A stretch of DNA of 38,153 bases, taken from Desulfovibrionaceae bacterium. Its GTDB lineage: Bacteria; Desulfobacterota; Desulfovibrionia; Desulfovibrionales; Desulfovibrionaceae. Below are positions 15,483-24,956 of the stretch, in pieces. The translations under genes and the position numbers were made by a program. The stretch covers positions 1 to 38,153 of the forward strand of contig JAHZEL010000005.1 of assembly GCA_019421865.1 (NCBI GenBank), in the 5' to 3' direction. The first letter of the stretch is position 1. Each line of letters starts with the position of its first letter. Below the pieces are notes generated by a model. The model worked only from the letters and a program-made list of their open reading frames with translations. It did not search any database and was not told the DNA's origin.

Positions 15483-16640
15483 ATGCCCAGACTTGCCGTT
15501 TTTCATGCCGACAATCTTGCGGTTCTGCGCGCGCTGCCCGACGCCTGCGTGGATCTCATCTATATTGACCCCCCGTTCAACACGGGCAGGGTGCAGCGGC
15601 GCACGCATGTGGCCACGGTGCGCGACGACAACGGCGACAGAATAGGCTTCAAGGGGCAGCTCTACCGCACCATACGGGGCGAGACCAGCGGCTACGACGA
15701 CAGGTTCGACGATTTTCTGGGCTTTCTTCAGCCGCGCATGGAAGAGGCCTACCGCATTCTTTCGCCGGAAGGGTCGCTGTTCTTTCATCTGGACTATCGG
15801 GAAATTCACTACTGCAAGGTCATGCTCGACGGCATTTTCGGCCGCGCCTCCTTCATCAACGAGATCATCTGGGCGTACGATTACGGCGCCCGCTCGAAAA
15901 CGCGCTGGCCCGCCAAGCACGACAACATTCTCTGGTACGCCAAGAATCCGGAATCGTTCACGTTCAATTTTGACGCCATGGACCGCATTCCCTACATGGC
16001 GCCGGGGCTTGTGGGGCCGCGCAAGGCGGCGCTCGGCAAAACGCCCACCGACGTGTGGTGGCATACCATCGTGTGCCCCAACAGCCGGGAGAAGACGGGC
16101 TATGCCACGCAGAAGCCGCGGGCGATCATCGACCGCATCGTGAAGGTGCATTCCCGCCCGGGCGACGTGCTCTGCGATTTTTTTGCGGGAAGCGGCACGC
16201 TGGGGGAATCGGCGGCGGCTCTGGGACGCAGCGCCCTGCTGGTGGACAGCAACATCGAGGCCGTTCGTGTGATGAAGAGGCGTTTTGCCGGGCTGGACGT
16301 GCTCTGGCGGCGGGGAGCGCCCCGTGCGTCGTCGTCGCTTGAGCTTTTGAAGGAGGCCGCCGCGGCGGACAGGGAGGCTTTTCGAGCCGCGGAGCAGGCG
16401 GCGGAAAAGGCGTTGACCGGCGCGGAGAGTGCCGGCTCTGCAGAGGCGGACAGCCCGGCTGCCGCGGCTCCGCAGAAGAAGACGCGGAAGGCCGCATCCC
16501 CCCGGAAGGCTGCATCCGGCACAGCATCGCCCCGGAAGAGCGCAGCGAAGAAAAAGACCGCCCGCAAGACGACCCGCCCGGAAGGCGGAAGCGCTTCGCC
16601 GCGCAGGGCGGGGAAGCGTGCCGCGGCAAAGAGCGAGTGA
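15483..16640 (+). CDS. Orphan DNA methyltransferase with histone-H1-like tail
   Basis: The 385-residue protein is a beta-class amino-methyltransferase: catalytic motif DPPFNTG (residues 29-35) precedes the SAM-binding motif DFFAGSG (232-238). It should methylate adenine N6 or cytosine N4 in a specific DNA site. From about residue 300 the protein turns into an Ala/Lys/Arg/Ser/Pro-rich tail with repeated (S)PRK(A/S)A and AAKKKTARK units, like eukaryotic H1 or bacterial H1-like proteins; this should bind DNA non-specifically. No restriction enzyme is adjacent, so it is probably a solitary methyltransferase. The ATG at 15483 is preferred over 15477 because AGAGG ends immediately before 15477. Confidence 0.85.
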   Translation: MPRLAVFHADNLAVLRALPDACVDLIYIDPPFNTGRVQRRTHVATVRDDNGDRIGFKGQLYRTIRGETSGYDDRFDDFLGFLQPRMEEAYRILSPEGSLFFHLDYREIHYCKVMLDGIFGRASFINEIIWAYDYGARSKTRWPAKHDNILWYAKNPESFTFNFDAMDRIPYMAPGLVGPRKAALGKTPTDVWWHTIVCPNSREKTGYATQKPRAIIDRIVKVHSRPGDVLCDFFAGSGTLGESAAALGRSALLVDSNIEAVRVMKRRFAGLDVLWRRGAPRASSSLELLKEAAAADREAFRAAEQAAEKALTGAESAGSAEADSPAAAAPQKKTRKAASPRKAASGTASPRKSAAKKKTARKTTRPEGGSASPRRAGKRAAAKSE

Positions 16641-16660
16641 AAGGTTTTTCAGAAGAAAAG

Positions 16661-16691
16661 AAGGCCGGGCGCATGAGGCGTCCGGCCTTTT
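16661..16691 (+). terminator. Terminator between convergent genes
   Basis: A 12-base-pair stem, AAGGCCGGGCGC / GCGTCCGGCCTT with one G-T pair and a 5-base loop, followed by TTT. It can serve the methyltransferase gene and, reversed, the AEC permease gene. Confidence 0.75.
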
Positions 16692-16752
16692 CCGTGTTCG
16701 GCGGGAAGGGGAGGCGGCACGTTCCGCCCCTCCCTCGCAGACCGCTTTGCAG

Positions 16753-17694
16753 TTACCGCAGGAACATGGCCAGCACGGGAATGAGGGCCAGCGAGACCAG
16801 CGTGCTCAGAATGACGGCGGCGGAGGCATCGTCTTCCGCAACCTTGTAGGAATCGCTCATGGCGTAGGCGAGCGTGCCCACGGGCATGGCGGCGAGCAGC
16901 ACGCCCATGGAACGCCACATGGGTTCCGCATCGAGGGCGGTGAGGGCGATCAGAGCGATGACGGGCTGCAGAATCTGCTTGCCGAGCAGGATGACGATCT
17001 GCCGGCGCATGTGGAACACGCCGTTTTCGTGATGACGCAGGCGGGCGCTGATGACGATGCCGAGCGAGACCAGCGCGCAGGGCATGACCGAGTTGCCGAG
17101 GGCGCGGCACGGCGATTCGATGACCGCGGGCACGGCGGTTCGCGACAGGTAGAACACGGCGCCGGCCAGGGTGGCGAGCACCACGGGATTGGTGACGAGG
17201 GCAAGCGCGATGGTGCGGATGGGATGCTTTCCTTTTGCGCCGGTGTTGACCAGAATGAACAGGGTGATGAGCACCATGGGAATTTCAAGGATGTTGGTCA
17301 GCGTGCTGGCGAGCACGACCACGGGCTTGCCGGGGTAGAGCGCCATGAGCACGGGCAGGCCCACGAGCACCACGTTGGGGAAGCTGGCCAGCATTGACAG
17401 CATGACGTCCTCTTTGTAGCCTGTGCCGGTTCCGAGACGGCGGAACACGACGATGAGCAGAGCGAACGTGATGAACAGGCTCAGGGCGAATCCGGCGAGA
17501 AAGGCCTCGTGGTCGAGATCTTCAGGACGGCACTCGGCAATGGAGAGAAAGATCAGCGAGGGCAGGCCGAGGTTGACGAGAAACTGATTGAGCGTGGTGG
17601 AGCCGAAAGGCGGCACAAGTTGAAAACGTTCTGCCAGCATGCCGAGAAATATCAGCACAAACACCGGCATGAGCAGCAGGAATACATTCCACAT
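16753..17694 (-). CDS. AEC (auxin efflux carrier) family permease
   Basis: A 313-residue inner-membrane transporter with about ten helices in two similar halves, characteristic of AEC/MdcF-type carriers. Seen: an N-terminal MWNVFLLLMPVFVLIFLGM helix, FLVNLGLPSLIFLSI, a polar central loop (NTGAKGKHPIRT), and a conserved GVLLAAMPVGTLAYAMSDSY near the C-terminus. Relatives carry malate, malonate or other organic acids. The ATG at 17694 has GGAG 8 bases upstream and begins the first helix; a longer frame upstream overlaps the divergent regulator and was not used. It is transcribed divergently from a LysR gene that probably controls it. Confidence 0.82.
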   Translation of the reverse strand: MWNVFLLLMPVFVLIFLGMLAERFQLVPPFGSTTLNQFLVNLGLPSLIFLSIAECRPEDLDHEAFLAGFALSLFITFALLIVVFRRLGTGTGYKEDVMLSMLASFPNVVLVGLPVLMALYPGKPVVVLASTLTNILEIPMVLITLFILVNTGAKGKHPIRTIALALVTNPVVLATLAGAVFYLSRTAVPAVIESPCRALGNSVMPCALVSLGIVISARLRHHENGVFHMRRQIVILLGKQILQPVIALIALTALDAEPMWRSMGVLLAAMPVGTLAYAMSDSYKVAEDDASAAVILSTLVSLALIPVLAMFLR

Positions 17695-17919
17695 GACAGG
17701 TCTCCGGGCGACTCCGTCCGAGGGGCGGAGCGCTTCTGCGCATACTATCGTTGAAGGACCGGTTCCCGGCGCACGGCGCGGAATCCGGTTCATGATCGTC
17801 GAGGTTCGACAGGCGTTTTGCGCCCGGCCGAACAATGCGCCTCCCGGCCGGTGAGGTGCAGGAACTGGAGCATGCGGCAAACGCGCATGCCGTGCAAACG
17901 AGATTTTTTGTGGGCAGGG

Positions 17920-17934
17920 ATAAGTTTTTCTTAT
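17920..17934. promoter_or_regulatory. Possible LysR operator overlapping the regulator's start codon
   Basis: The sequence ATAAG-TTTTT-CTTAT is a perfect dyad and fits the LysR T-N11-A rule (TAAG-N5-CTTA). Its last bases overlap the ATG at 17933. Such sites are frequent by chance, so confidence is modest. Confidence 0.35.
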
Positions 17935-18838
17935 GATAGAGAATCCACCGCTGAATGCACTGGCGGCCTTCGAGGCGGCGGCAAGGCTCGGCAGCTTCAC
18001 GCGGGCCGGAGAGGAGCTGTGCGTCACGCAGGCGGCCGTAAGCCAGCACATACGCCATCTTGAGGAGTATCTCGGCGTGCCGCTGTTCATCCGGCGTCCG
18101 CCCGGGGTGCGGCTCACGCCCGACGGTGAGCGCTACTATCTGGCCGTTTCCGGCGCGCTCGACACGCTGCGCCGGGAAAGCGCGCGTCTGCGGCGCGGAG
18201 CGGGTCCGCTTTCCGTGGTGGCGGAAGCCAGTTTTGCCAACCGCTGGCTGGCTCCCCGTCTGAGCCGGTTCTGCGAACGGTATCCGGACATCGACATCCG
18301 CATTGCGCCGCATCCGGAGCATCCCGCCCTCGGGCCGGATGTGGACATCATCGTGCGGCGCGACATGCCGCCCACGCCGGGGCTTTTTCTGCTTTCTCTG
18401 CCGGAAGAGCGTCTTTTTCCGGTGTTCGGCCCCGGCTATCTTCATGAGCGCCGGAACGACTGGCAGAACGACCGGCTCCTGCGCTCGCCCCAGAGCGGCC
18501 GCGAGGCCTGGGTGGCATGGTTCCGAGCCGCGGGCCTGCCTTCGGCGCTGCGCTTCGGGCCGATTTTCCAGTTCACCTACATGGCGCTTGCCGCAGCGGC
18601 GGAAGGCCGCGGAACGGCGCTTGCCAGCGCGCTGCTCGTGACGGAAGATCTGCGGGCCGGAAGGCTTGCCGCGCTGCGCTCGCCCTCGCTTGCCGTACCC
18701 CGCCGCTATACCGCCGCCTGTCCGGAGGAAACGGCCGATTCTCCCCGCGTCCGGGCCTTTTTCGACTGGATGCGCGAGGAGCTGGCGCGCGACGTGGCGG
18801 AATTTCCCGACTGCTTCTCCGCGCCCGATCCGGAGTAG
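17933..18838 (+). CDS. LysR-family regulator, GcvA-like
   Basis: The 301-residue protein starts PPLNALAAFEAAARLGSFTRAGEELCVTQAAVSQHIRHLEEYLG, the helix-turn-helix pattern of the GcvA/AmpR-like LysR branch. A substrate-binding domain follows (FANRWLAPRLSRFCERYPDIDIRI). It is divergent from the AEC permease with 238 bases between starts, the classic arrangement for a regulator and its target. Only a weak purine stretch (AGGGA) precedes the ATG. Effector unknown, presumably the acid moved by the permease. Confidence 0.88.
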   Translation: MIENPPLNALAAFEAAARLGSFTRAGEELCVTQAAVSQHIRHLEEYLGVPLFIRRPPGVRLTPDGERYYLAVSGALDTLRRESARLRRGAGPLSVVAEASFANRWLAPRLSRFCERYPDIDIRIAPHPEHPALGPDVDIIVRRDMPPTPGLFLLSLPEERLFPVFGPGYLHERRNDWQNDRLLRSPQSGREAWVAWFRAAGLPSALRFGPIFQFTYMALAAAAEGRGTALASALLVTEDLRAGRLAALRSPSLAVPRRYTAACPEETADSPRVRAFFDWMREELARDVAEFPDCFSAPDPE

Positions 18839-18979
18839 GGAAGGGCACCTCCGCCCTCCGGGCTCCTCCAGCGCCACGCGCCGCCTCCATATCTCCGTGG
18901 CCTTGTCTGTCTTTTCTCTCTTTCTCTCTGCAGTCTGAGGGCTTCCGCTCCGCATCCGGGGCGGGGGCGCCATTATTTG

Positions 18980-19008
18980 TTGACGCGGCTGCCAAAGGGC
19001 TCTATAAA
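18980..19008 (+). promoter_or_regulatory. Sigma-70 promoter of purA
   Basis: TTGACG (18980-18985), exact 17-base spacer, TATAAA (19003-19008). Predicted start near 19015, leaving a leader of about 67 bases before purA. No purine-type riboswitch is recognisable in the leader. Confidence 0.82.
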
Positions 19009-19081
19009 AATGGCTTTGGCGCGTTTTCAGAAAGGCCGTTCGGCCTTCCTATTTTCCAAGGTGCGTCCTAAGGAGAAATAT

Positions 19082-20356
<1,275 letters not shown>

Positions 20357-20357
20357 T

Positions 20358-21305
20358 ATGGCCGCGCCTAAGAAGGAAGGAAAGGCGAGCGCCCGCAAGG
20401 CAGCCGCGTCCGAGGAAAAGCTGCCGGGCGTGGACGAGGCCAGAGATGCCTTTGCCCCCGCGCTCGCTCCCGACCTTGAAAGGCCGCGTTCCTTTCTGCG
20501 CGCCATGCGCCATGAACCTCCGCAGCTTCTGCATCTGGAAGGCGGCGAGGTCTCTTCGCGCGTGGCGCTGGCTCTGTGGTGGGCGGCGCTGCTCAACTGC
20601 GAACATGAGGGGGTCGATCCCTGTCTGGCCTGCCCGTCCTGCCTCAGGCTGGGCGCCGACATGCATCCCGACCTGTTCCTGCTCGACGGGCGTTCCGCGT
20701 CCATAAAGATCGACGAAGTGCGCGCGCTGCGGCCCGTGCTGGGGGAAAAGCCCCACTTCGGCCGCCGCCGCGTCATCATTCTGGCCGAGGCCCAGTCGCT
20801 GGGCGTGGAAGCCGCCAACTCCCTGCTCAAGGTGCTGGAGGATCCCTCGCCGGATACCTGCTTCGTGTTCACCGCGCCCCAGCGGGAAAGGCTTCTGCCC
20901 ACGCTCGTTTCCCGCGGATGGGTGATCACCCTGCCGTGGCCCCCCGCCGGACGTCCTCTGCCCGAGACCCTGCAGGTCTGGGAAAAGGCGCTGGTGCGCT
21001 TTGCCACGGAAGGGCGGGGCTGGTTCGATCTTTCCTCGCTGCGAAACTCCCTCGACGCCGCTTCGGCCCAGCAGATCACCCTGATAGGACAGAAGGCTCT
21101 GGCCGACTGCCTTGCCGGGCGCGCTTCCGGCCCTCTTGCCGAGCTCATGCGTCCGCTGCCTGAAAAATCCCTGCTGGAACTCTCCGAACTGTTCGTGGAA
21201 TGTCAGGAGGCGCTGCTTGCGCAGGTCAACCCGCTCCTGGCCCTCGACGTCATGGCTTCGGGCCTGTACCGCACGGTGCGCAGAGCCGGCAGACGCACGG
21301 CCTGA
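20358..21305 (+). CDS. holB: DNA polymerase III delta' subunit
   Basis: A 315-residue clamp-loader protein of the AAA+ type. A zinc module has Cys81, Cys89, Cys92 and Cys95 (CEHEGVDPCLACPSC). The conserved RRRVIILAEAQSLGVEAANSLLKVLEDPSPDTCFVFTA, typical of delta' and DnaX, follows. No Walker A loop is visible, as expected for the non-hydrolysing delta' stator. SRGW replaces the usual SRC sensor region, a divergence from E. coli. The first 20 residues are a Lys/Ala-rich extension. The ATG begins one base after the purA stop, indicating translational coupling. Confidence 0.85.
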   Translation: MAAPKKEGKASARKAAASEEKLPGVDEARDAFAPALAPDLERPRSFLRAMRHEPPQLLHLEGGEVSSRVALALWWAALLNCEHEGVDPCLACPSCLRLGADMHPDLFLLDGRSASIKIDEVRALRPVLGEKPHFGRRRVIILAEAQSLGVEAANSLLKVLEDPSPDTCFVFTAPQRERLLPTLVSRGWVITLPWPPAGRPLPETLQVWEKALVRFATEGRGWFDLSSLRNSLDAASAQQITLIGQKALADCLAGRASGPLAELMRPLPEKSLLELSELFVECQEALLAQVNPLLALDVMASGLYRTVRRAGRRTA

Positions 21306-21311
21306 CGCGCC

Positions 21312-21340
21312 TTGACAGAGCGGCGCATCGTTCCTACTTT
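21312..21340 (+). promoter_or_regulatory. Sigma-70 promoter of grpE
   Basis: Perfect TTGACA (21312-21317), 17-base spacer, TACTTT (21335-21340), between the holB stop and the grpE start. It indicates grpE is transcribed independently. No CIRCE inverted repeat or clear heat-shock sigma site was seen. Confidence 0.75.
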
Positions 21341-21367
21341 CCCTGTACCGCTATTGGAGGTCTTTTC

Positions 21368-21943
21368 ATGAGTCAGGAATTTGAACATAAGGATACCGTG
21401 AACGAAGAGGCGGAACTCGAAAGCCGGGAACAGACCCCCGACGCCGAAGCCCCCGTTCAGGAAAAAACCGAAGAAGAACAGCTCGAGGAGTGCCGCGCCA
21501 GACTCTGCGCCGCCTGCAACGTGGCCGCCGAGGCCAATGCCGTCAGACTCCGCGCGCTGGCCGAAATGGATAACTTCAAGAAGCGCGTTCAGCGTGAAAA
21601 GGATGAACAGGCCCGCTACGCCGCCGAAAAGGTGCTCTCCGACCTGCTGCCTACGCTGGATAACCTCGATCTTGCCCTCCAGTACGGAGGACAGTCCGAA
21701 GAAAGCCGTAATATGATGGTGGGCGTGGAAATGACCCGCTCCATGCTGCTCGACGTGCTGAAAAAGCACGGCCTCATCCCCGTGGGCGAGGCCGGGCAGG
21801 TCTTTGATCCCAACGACCACGAAGCCGTGGGCCAGGAAGAAGCCGAAGGCGTCGAATCCGGCTGCATCGTGCGCGTCATGCAGAAGGGCTACCGGCTCAA
21901 CGATCATCTGCTGCGCCCCGCCCGCGTCATCGTCGCCCGCTAG
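21368..21943 (+). CDS. grpE: Nucleotide exchange factor GrpE
   Basis: The 191-residue co-chaperone releases ADP from DnaK in the cytoplasm. An acidic disordered N-terminus (residues 1-40) leads into the long dimerising helix (about 40-95, with RALAEMDNFKKRVQREKDE). The compact beta domain follows, with HEAVGQEEAEGVESGCIVRVMQKGYRLNDHLLRPARVIVAR, the family signature. The ATG follows GGAGG. dnaK and hrcA, its usual neighbours, are not adjacent: a terminator and a dispersed repeat follow. Confidence 0.95.
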   Translation: MSQEFEHKDTVNEEAELESREQTPDAEAPVQEKTEEEQLEECRARLCAACNVAAEANAVRLRALAEMDNFKKRVQREKDEQARYAAEKVLSDLLPTLDNLDLALQYGGQSEESRNMMVGVEMTRSMLLDVLKKHGLIPVGEAGQVFDPNDHEAVGQEEAEGVESGCIVRVMQKGYRLNDHLLRPARVIVAR

Positions 21944-21969
21944 CGCCTGCCGCCGCCTGTTTCTGAATA

Positions 21970-22000
21970 ACGGAGCGCTCTTTCCGGCGCTCCGTTTTTT
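21970..22000 (+). terminator. Rho-independent terminator of grpE
   Basis: Stem ACGGAGCGC / GCGCTCCGT with a short loop followed by a run of T to 22000. It lies 26 bases after the grpE stop. Confidence 0.9.
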
Positions 22001-22044
22001 GTAGGAAAAGAGGAAGGGGCAGGCTGGAGCACAGGGGCGCCGCC

Positions 22045-22440
22045 CCTGACCCCGCCGGGGGGAATGATTCCCCCCGAACCCCCTCGGTTCCGCCTTGCGG
22101 CGTTGCCGCTTCGGCGGCCCTCTGCGTGCTGGATTGCGGGCGCAGAACGGGGCTTTCCGTATGGAGTCAGGCTGGGGGCGGATGGACGTGACGCACCGGC
22201 CGGAAGGCTTTGCATACGCTGTTCGAGCTGCCCCTTCAGTGCAGGTGTGTCCTTTCGGACCCACCTGCAGTGGCCGACCGCCGATTCCGCTTCGCGGAAT
22301 CAGCGGGAGTAATGAGTCGATTTTCCAGAGTTTTTGGGAGAGAAGGGGAGAGGGCTGATTCAACGCGGCCCTGTCCGATTCTGCCTCATCCACCTCGGAG
22401 GCCGACTCCTGTCCGACCTTCGCCGGACAATCGTGATGGC
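22045..22440 (+). repeat. Dispersed structured repeat, copy C (with an extra 3' module)
   Basis: Plus-strand copy about 45 bases after the grpE terminator, co-oriented with grpE. It has the G-run/C-run hairpin (22056-22076) and the block CCCCCTCGGTTCCGCC (22079-22094), continuing as in copy B. The two-part hairpin at 22241-22268 is GCAGGTG-T-GTCC-TTTC-GGAC-C-CACCTGC, with compensatory changes against copies A and B. GGCCGAC follows, then a hairpin GATTCCGC/GCGGAATC (22283-22301). A second GGCCGACTCCTGTCCG with hairpin TGTCCG/CGGACA (22410-22429) looks like a duplicated 3' module. The rest of the gap to the next gene, 22441-22582, shows no further feature. Confidence 0.87.
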
Positions 22441-22582
22441 GGAAAGGGCTTCCAGATACGGAAGAACTTGAAGCAAAGGTTGAAGTTTTCCCGGCGCTCG
22501 TTTGGTCGTTTTCGATGTTTCATTTTTGTTTTTTTCCGCCGCCGGATTCGGTGGAATGTTTTATTTTTTTCAGGAGGCTATT

Positions 22583-23203
22583 ATGCAGGTACTTCTTGTC
22601 AACGGCAGTCCCCATCCCAAAGGCTGCACCTGGACGGCCCTTTCCGAAGTGGCCGCGGAACTGGAACGCAACGGCATCGGAACCCGCATCTTTCAGCTGG
22701 GCACGCAGCCCGTGGCCGGCTGCATCGCCTGCGGCGCCTGCCGCAGGACCGGCCGCTGCTTCCGCGACGATGTGGTGAACCAGGCGCTCGAGCTTGCGCC
22801 GGAGTTCGACGGCTTCGTTTTCGGTTCTCCCGTGTACTACGCTTCGGCGTCCGGGCAGCTTGAGAGCTTTCTCGACCGCCTTTTCTTCTGCGGCGCGCGC
22901 TTCTTCATCAACAAGCCCGGCGCGGCCGTGGTGAGCTGCCGCCGCGGCGGCGCTTCTGCCGCGTTTGATCAGATCAACAAGTACTTCGGCATCAACGGCA
23001 TGCCCGTGGTCGGTTCCACCTACTGGAACCAGGTGCACGGCAACACGCCCGACGAAGTGCGGCAGGATCTGGAAGGCATGCAGACCATGCGTCATCTGGC
23101 CCGCAACATGGCCTGGATGCTCCGCTGCTTCGAGGCCGGTCGCGCCGCAGGCGTGCCGCTGCCCGAACTGGAACCGCGCGTGCACACCAACTTCATCCGC
23201 TAG
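22583..23203 (+). CDS. Flavodoxin-family NAD(P)H-dependent reductase with Cys cluster
   Basis: A 206-residue flavoprotein of the NADPH-dependent FMN reductase type. NGSPHPKGCTWTAL is the FMN phosphate loop, and FGSPVYYASASGQLESFLDRLF is the flavin-contact loop. Between them lies GCIACGACRRTGRC with Cys47, 50, 53 and 59 (CX2CX2CX5C), the compact spacing known for the 4Fe-4S site of archaeal iron-sulfur flavoproteins, so an Fe-S cluster is possible. It probably carries electrons or reduces quinones or small disulfides in the cytoplasm. The start at 22583 has AGGAGG 7 bases upstream. Confidence 0.82.
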   Translation: MQVLLVNGSPHPKGCTWTALSEVAAELERNGIGTRIFQLGTQPVAGCIACGACRRTGRCFRDDVVNQALELAPEFDGFVFGSPVYYASASGQLESFLDRLFFCGARFFINKPGAAVVSCRRGGASAAFDQINKYFGINGMPVVGSTYWNQVHGNTPDEVRQDLEGMQTMRHLARNMAWMLRCFEAGRAAGVPLPELEPRVHTNFIR

Positions 23204-23356
23204 CCTTTGTTTCTGAACGGATCCGGACAGGCCCCGCCGGGTCTGTCCGCGTCCCGTCTGCGCTCCAGCCTCCGGCCGAAAAGGCCGCAGGCCCGGGCGC
23301 GTGTTTTTTGTTTCTGCCGGGGCGTCTTTCCGTTCCGTGTGTTCCGGATTTCTGCC

Positions 23357-24241
23357 ATGACTCTGCCTTCCTCCGCCGTCGGCCATGCCGTAGCGCTTTT
23401 TACCATTGCCGTCTGGGGCATCACCTTTGTGTGCACCAAGGTGCTTCTTGTGGACTTCACCCCGGTGGAGATCCTCTTTCTGCGTTTCGTCATGGCCTAC
23501 GTCGTGCTTCGTATCGCCGCGCCGGGTCGTCTTCCCGGCATGACGCCGCAGCGCCGTCTCATTGCGGCGGGCGCGGGGCTGACCGGCATCTGCCTGTATT
23601 ATCTGCTGGAGAATATCGCCCTCGAGCATACGCTGGCGTCCAACGTGGCGGTGATTCTTGCGGCCACGCCCCTCTTTACCGCCGTTGTGGCCCGGCTTGT
23701 CTTCAAAAGCCAAGAAAAGCTCGGTCTGCGCTTTTTCTTCGGCTTTCTTGTGGCCATTGCGGGCATCTGCCTCATCAGTTTCAACGGCAGTCGGCTTGCG
23801 CTGAATCCTGCAGGCGACCTTCTTGCCGTCATTGCCGGACTGGTCTGGGCCTTCTATGCCTGCTTCACCAGCATCATGGGGCACTGGGGCTGCTCCTCCC
23901 TGCAGATCACCCGCGCCACCTTCGGCTGGGGACTGCTGTTCATGCTGCCGTTCCTGCCGCTGTTCGGTTTCAGCCTGCATGCCGAAGAACTGCTTAGACC
24001 CGTAAATCTGGGGAATCTTCTCTTCCTCGGCCTTGTGGCCTCGGCGCTGTGCTTCACCACCTGGAACATGGCCGTCCGCATGCTCGGCACCGTGCGCGCC
24101 AGTCTTTACATTTATCTTGTGCCGGTGATTACCGTGGCCGTATCAGTCGTCGTGCTCAACGAGCCGCTTACGCTTCTCTCCACCATCGGCACGGTGCTCA
24201 CGCTGGCGGGGCTGTTCCTTTCCCAGAGCAGCAGGCGCTGA
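23357..24241 (+). CDS. EamA/DMT-superfamily transporter
   Basis: A 294-residue inner-membrane protein with ten predicted helices forming two EamA repeats. The first starts AVALFTIAVWGITFVCTKVLL, and the second starts GDLLAVIAGLVWAFYACFTSIMG. It ends LNEPLTLLSTIGTVLTLAGLFLSQSSRR, the usual C-terminal pattern. Members export amino acids, metabolites or drugs; the substrate is not deducible. The ATG at 23357 starts the mature pattern but has only a weak ribosome-binding site. A clear terminator follows at 24278. Confidence 0.85.
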   Translation: MTLPSSAVGHAVALFTIAVWGITFVCTKVLLVDFTPVEILFLRFVMAYVVLRIAAPGRLPGMTPQRRLIAAGAGLTGICLYYLLENIALEHTLASNVAVILAATPLFTAVVARLVFKSQEKLGLRFFFGFLVAIAGICLISFNGSRLALNPAGDLLAVIAGLVWAFYACFTSIMGHWGCSSLQITRATFGWGLLFMLPFLPLFGFSLHAEELLRPVNLGNLLFLGLVASALCFTTWNMAVRMLGTVRASLYIYLVPVITVAVSVVVLNEPLTLLSTIGTVLTLAGLFLSQSSRR

Positions 24242-24277
24242 CGTCGCCCGTCGAACGTCCGGCGAACCTCTGTTTCG

Positions 24278-24304
24278 GAAGCCCCGCACGGGGCTTCTTT
24301 TTTT
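24278..24304 (+). terminator. Rho-independent terminator of the EamA gene
   Basis: Perfect 8-base-pair stem GAAGCCCC / GGGGCTTC, loop GCAC, followed by seven T. Confidence 0.9.
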
Positions 24305-24372
24305 GCGGCCGGGCTTTTCTCTGTGCCTCGGTGCGCGTCGCCCTTACGCTTCAGAAAAAAGGAGCGTTCTTT

Positions 24373-24909
24373 ATGGGAAACTTTGAAAAGGCCCATGCCT
24401 TCACCGCCCGCTGGGAAGGCGGACTGGCGGAGCATCCCGCCGATCCGGGCGGCGTGACGAAGTACGGCGTCAGTCTGCGCTTTCTGCGGGGGCAGTCCGA
24501 CGGCGATGTGGACGGCGACGGAGACATCGATGCCGACGATGTCCGCGCCCTGACGCCGGAAGAGGCGGCGTGCTTCATGCGCCGTGAGTTCTGGGAACCG
24601 CTGAAGCTGGATGAACTCGGCCCGCACTGCGCCTCGGCGCTGTACGATACCGCGGTGAACATGGGCCCGGCCTGTGCCCGAAAACTGGCGCAGAAGGCGC
24701 TCGGGCTGCGTCAGGACGGCGTGTGGGGTCCGGTGACCTGGTCGGCCCTGTGCGTTTGCGACGACAGAAAAACGGCGCTGGCCATCTGCCATCTGCGCCG
24801 CGCCCGCTATCACGAACTGGCGGAGGGCAGACCGGAGCTTCGCGCCTTTCTGCGCGGCTGGCTGCGGCGTGTGGATTCGCTGGAAAAGAGCATTGAGGAG
24901 AGCCGCTGA
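24373..24909 (+). CDS. GH108-family muramidase with EF-hand-like loop
   Basis: A 178-residue peptidoglycan hydrolase. RWEGG with candidate catalytic Glu15, DPGGVTKYGVSLRFLRG and the downstream ALYDTAVNMGPACARKLAQKALGL...DGVWGPVTW match the glycosyl hydrolase 108 plus peptidoglycan-binding pattern of phage and secretion-linked endolysins. Residues 45-56 form a canonical calcium loop, DVDGDGDIDADD, with Asp at 1, 3, 5, 7, 9 and 12 and Gly at 6. No signal peptide is present, so release would need a holin or other route. The ATG has AAGGAG 8 bases upstream. No phage genes are nearby; it may be a domesticated endolysin. Confidence 0.83.
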   Translation: MGNFEKAHAFTARWEGGLAEHPADPGGVTKYGVSLRFLRGQSDGDVDGDGDIDADDVRALTPEEAACFMRREFWEPLKLDELGPHCASALYDTAVNMGPACARKLAQKALGLRQDGVWGPVTWSALCVCDDRKTALAICHLRRARYHELAEGRPELRAFLRGWLRRVDSLEKSIEESR

Positions 24910-24956
24910 GACTCGGCGGCACGACGAAGGCCCCGCCGCGGGCCGAAGGAGCGGAC

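Noticed and set aside
15483..16640. Type II restriction-modification system
   Set aside because: No restriction endonuclease or specificity gene is adjacent; neighbours are a hydrolase and a permease.
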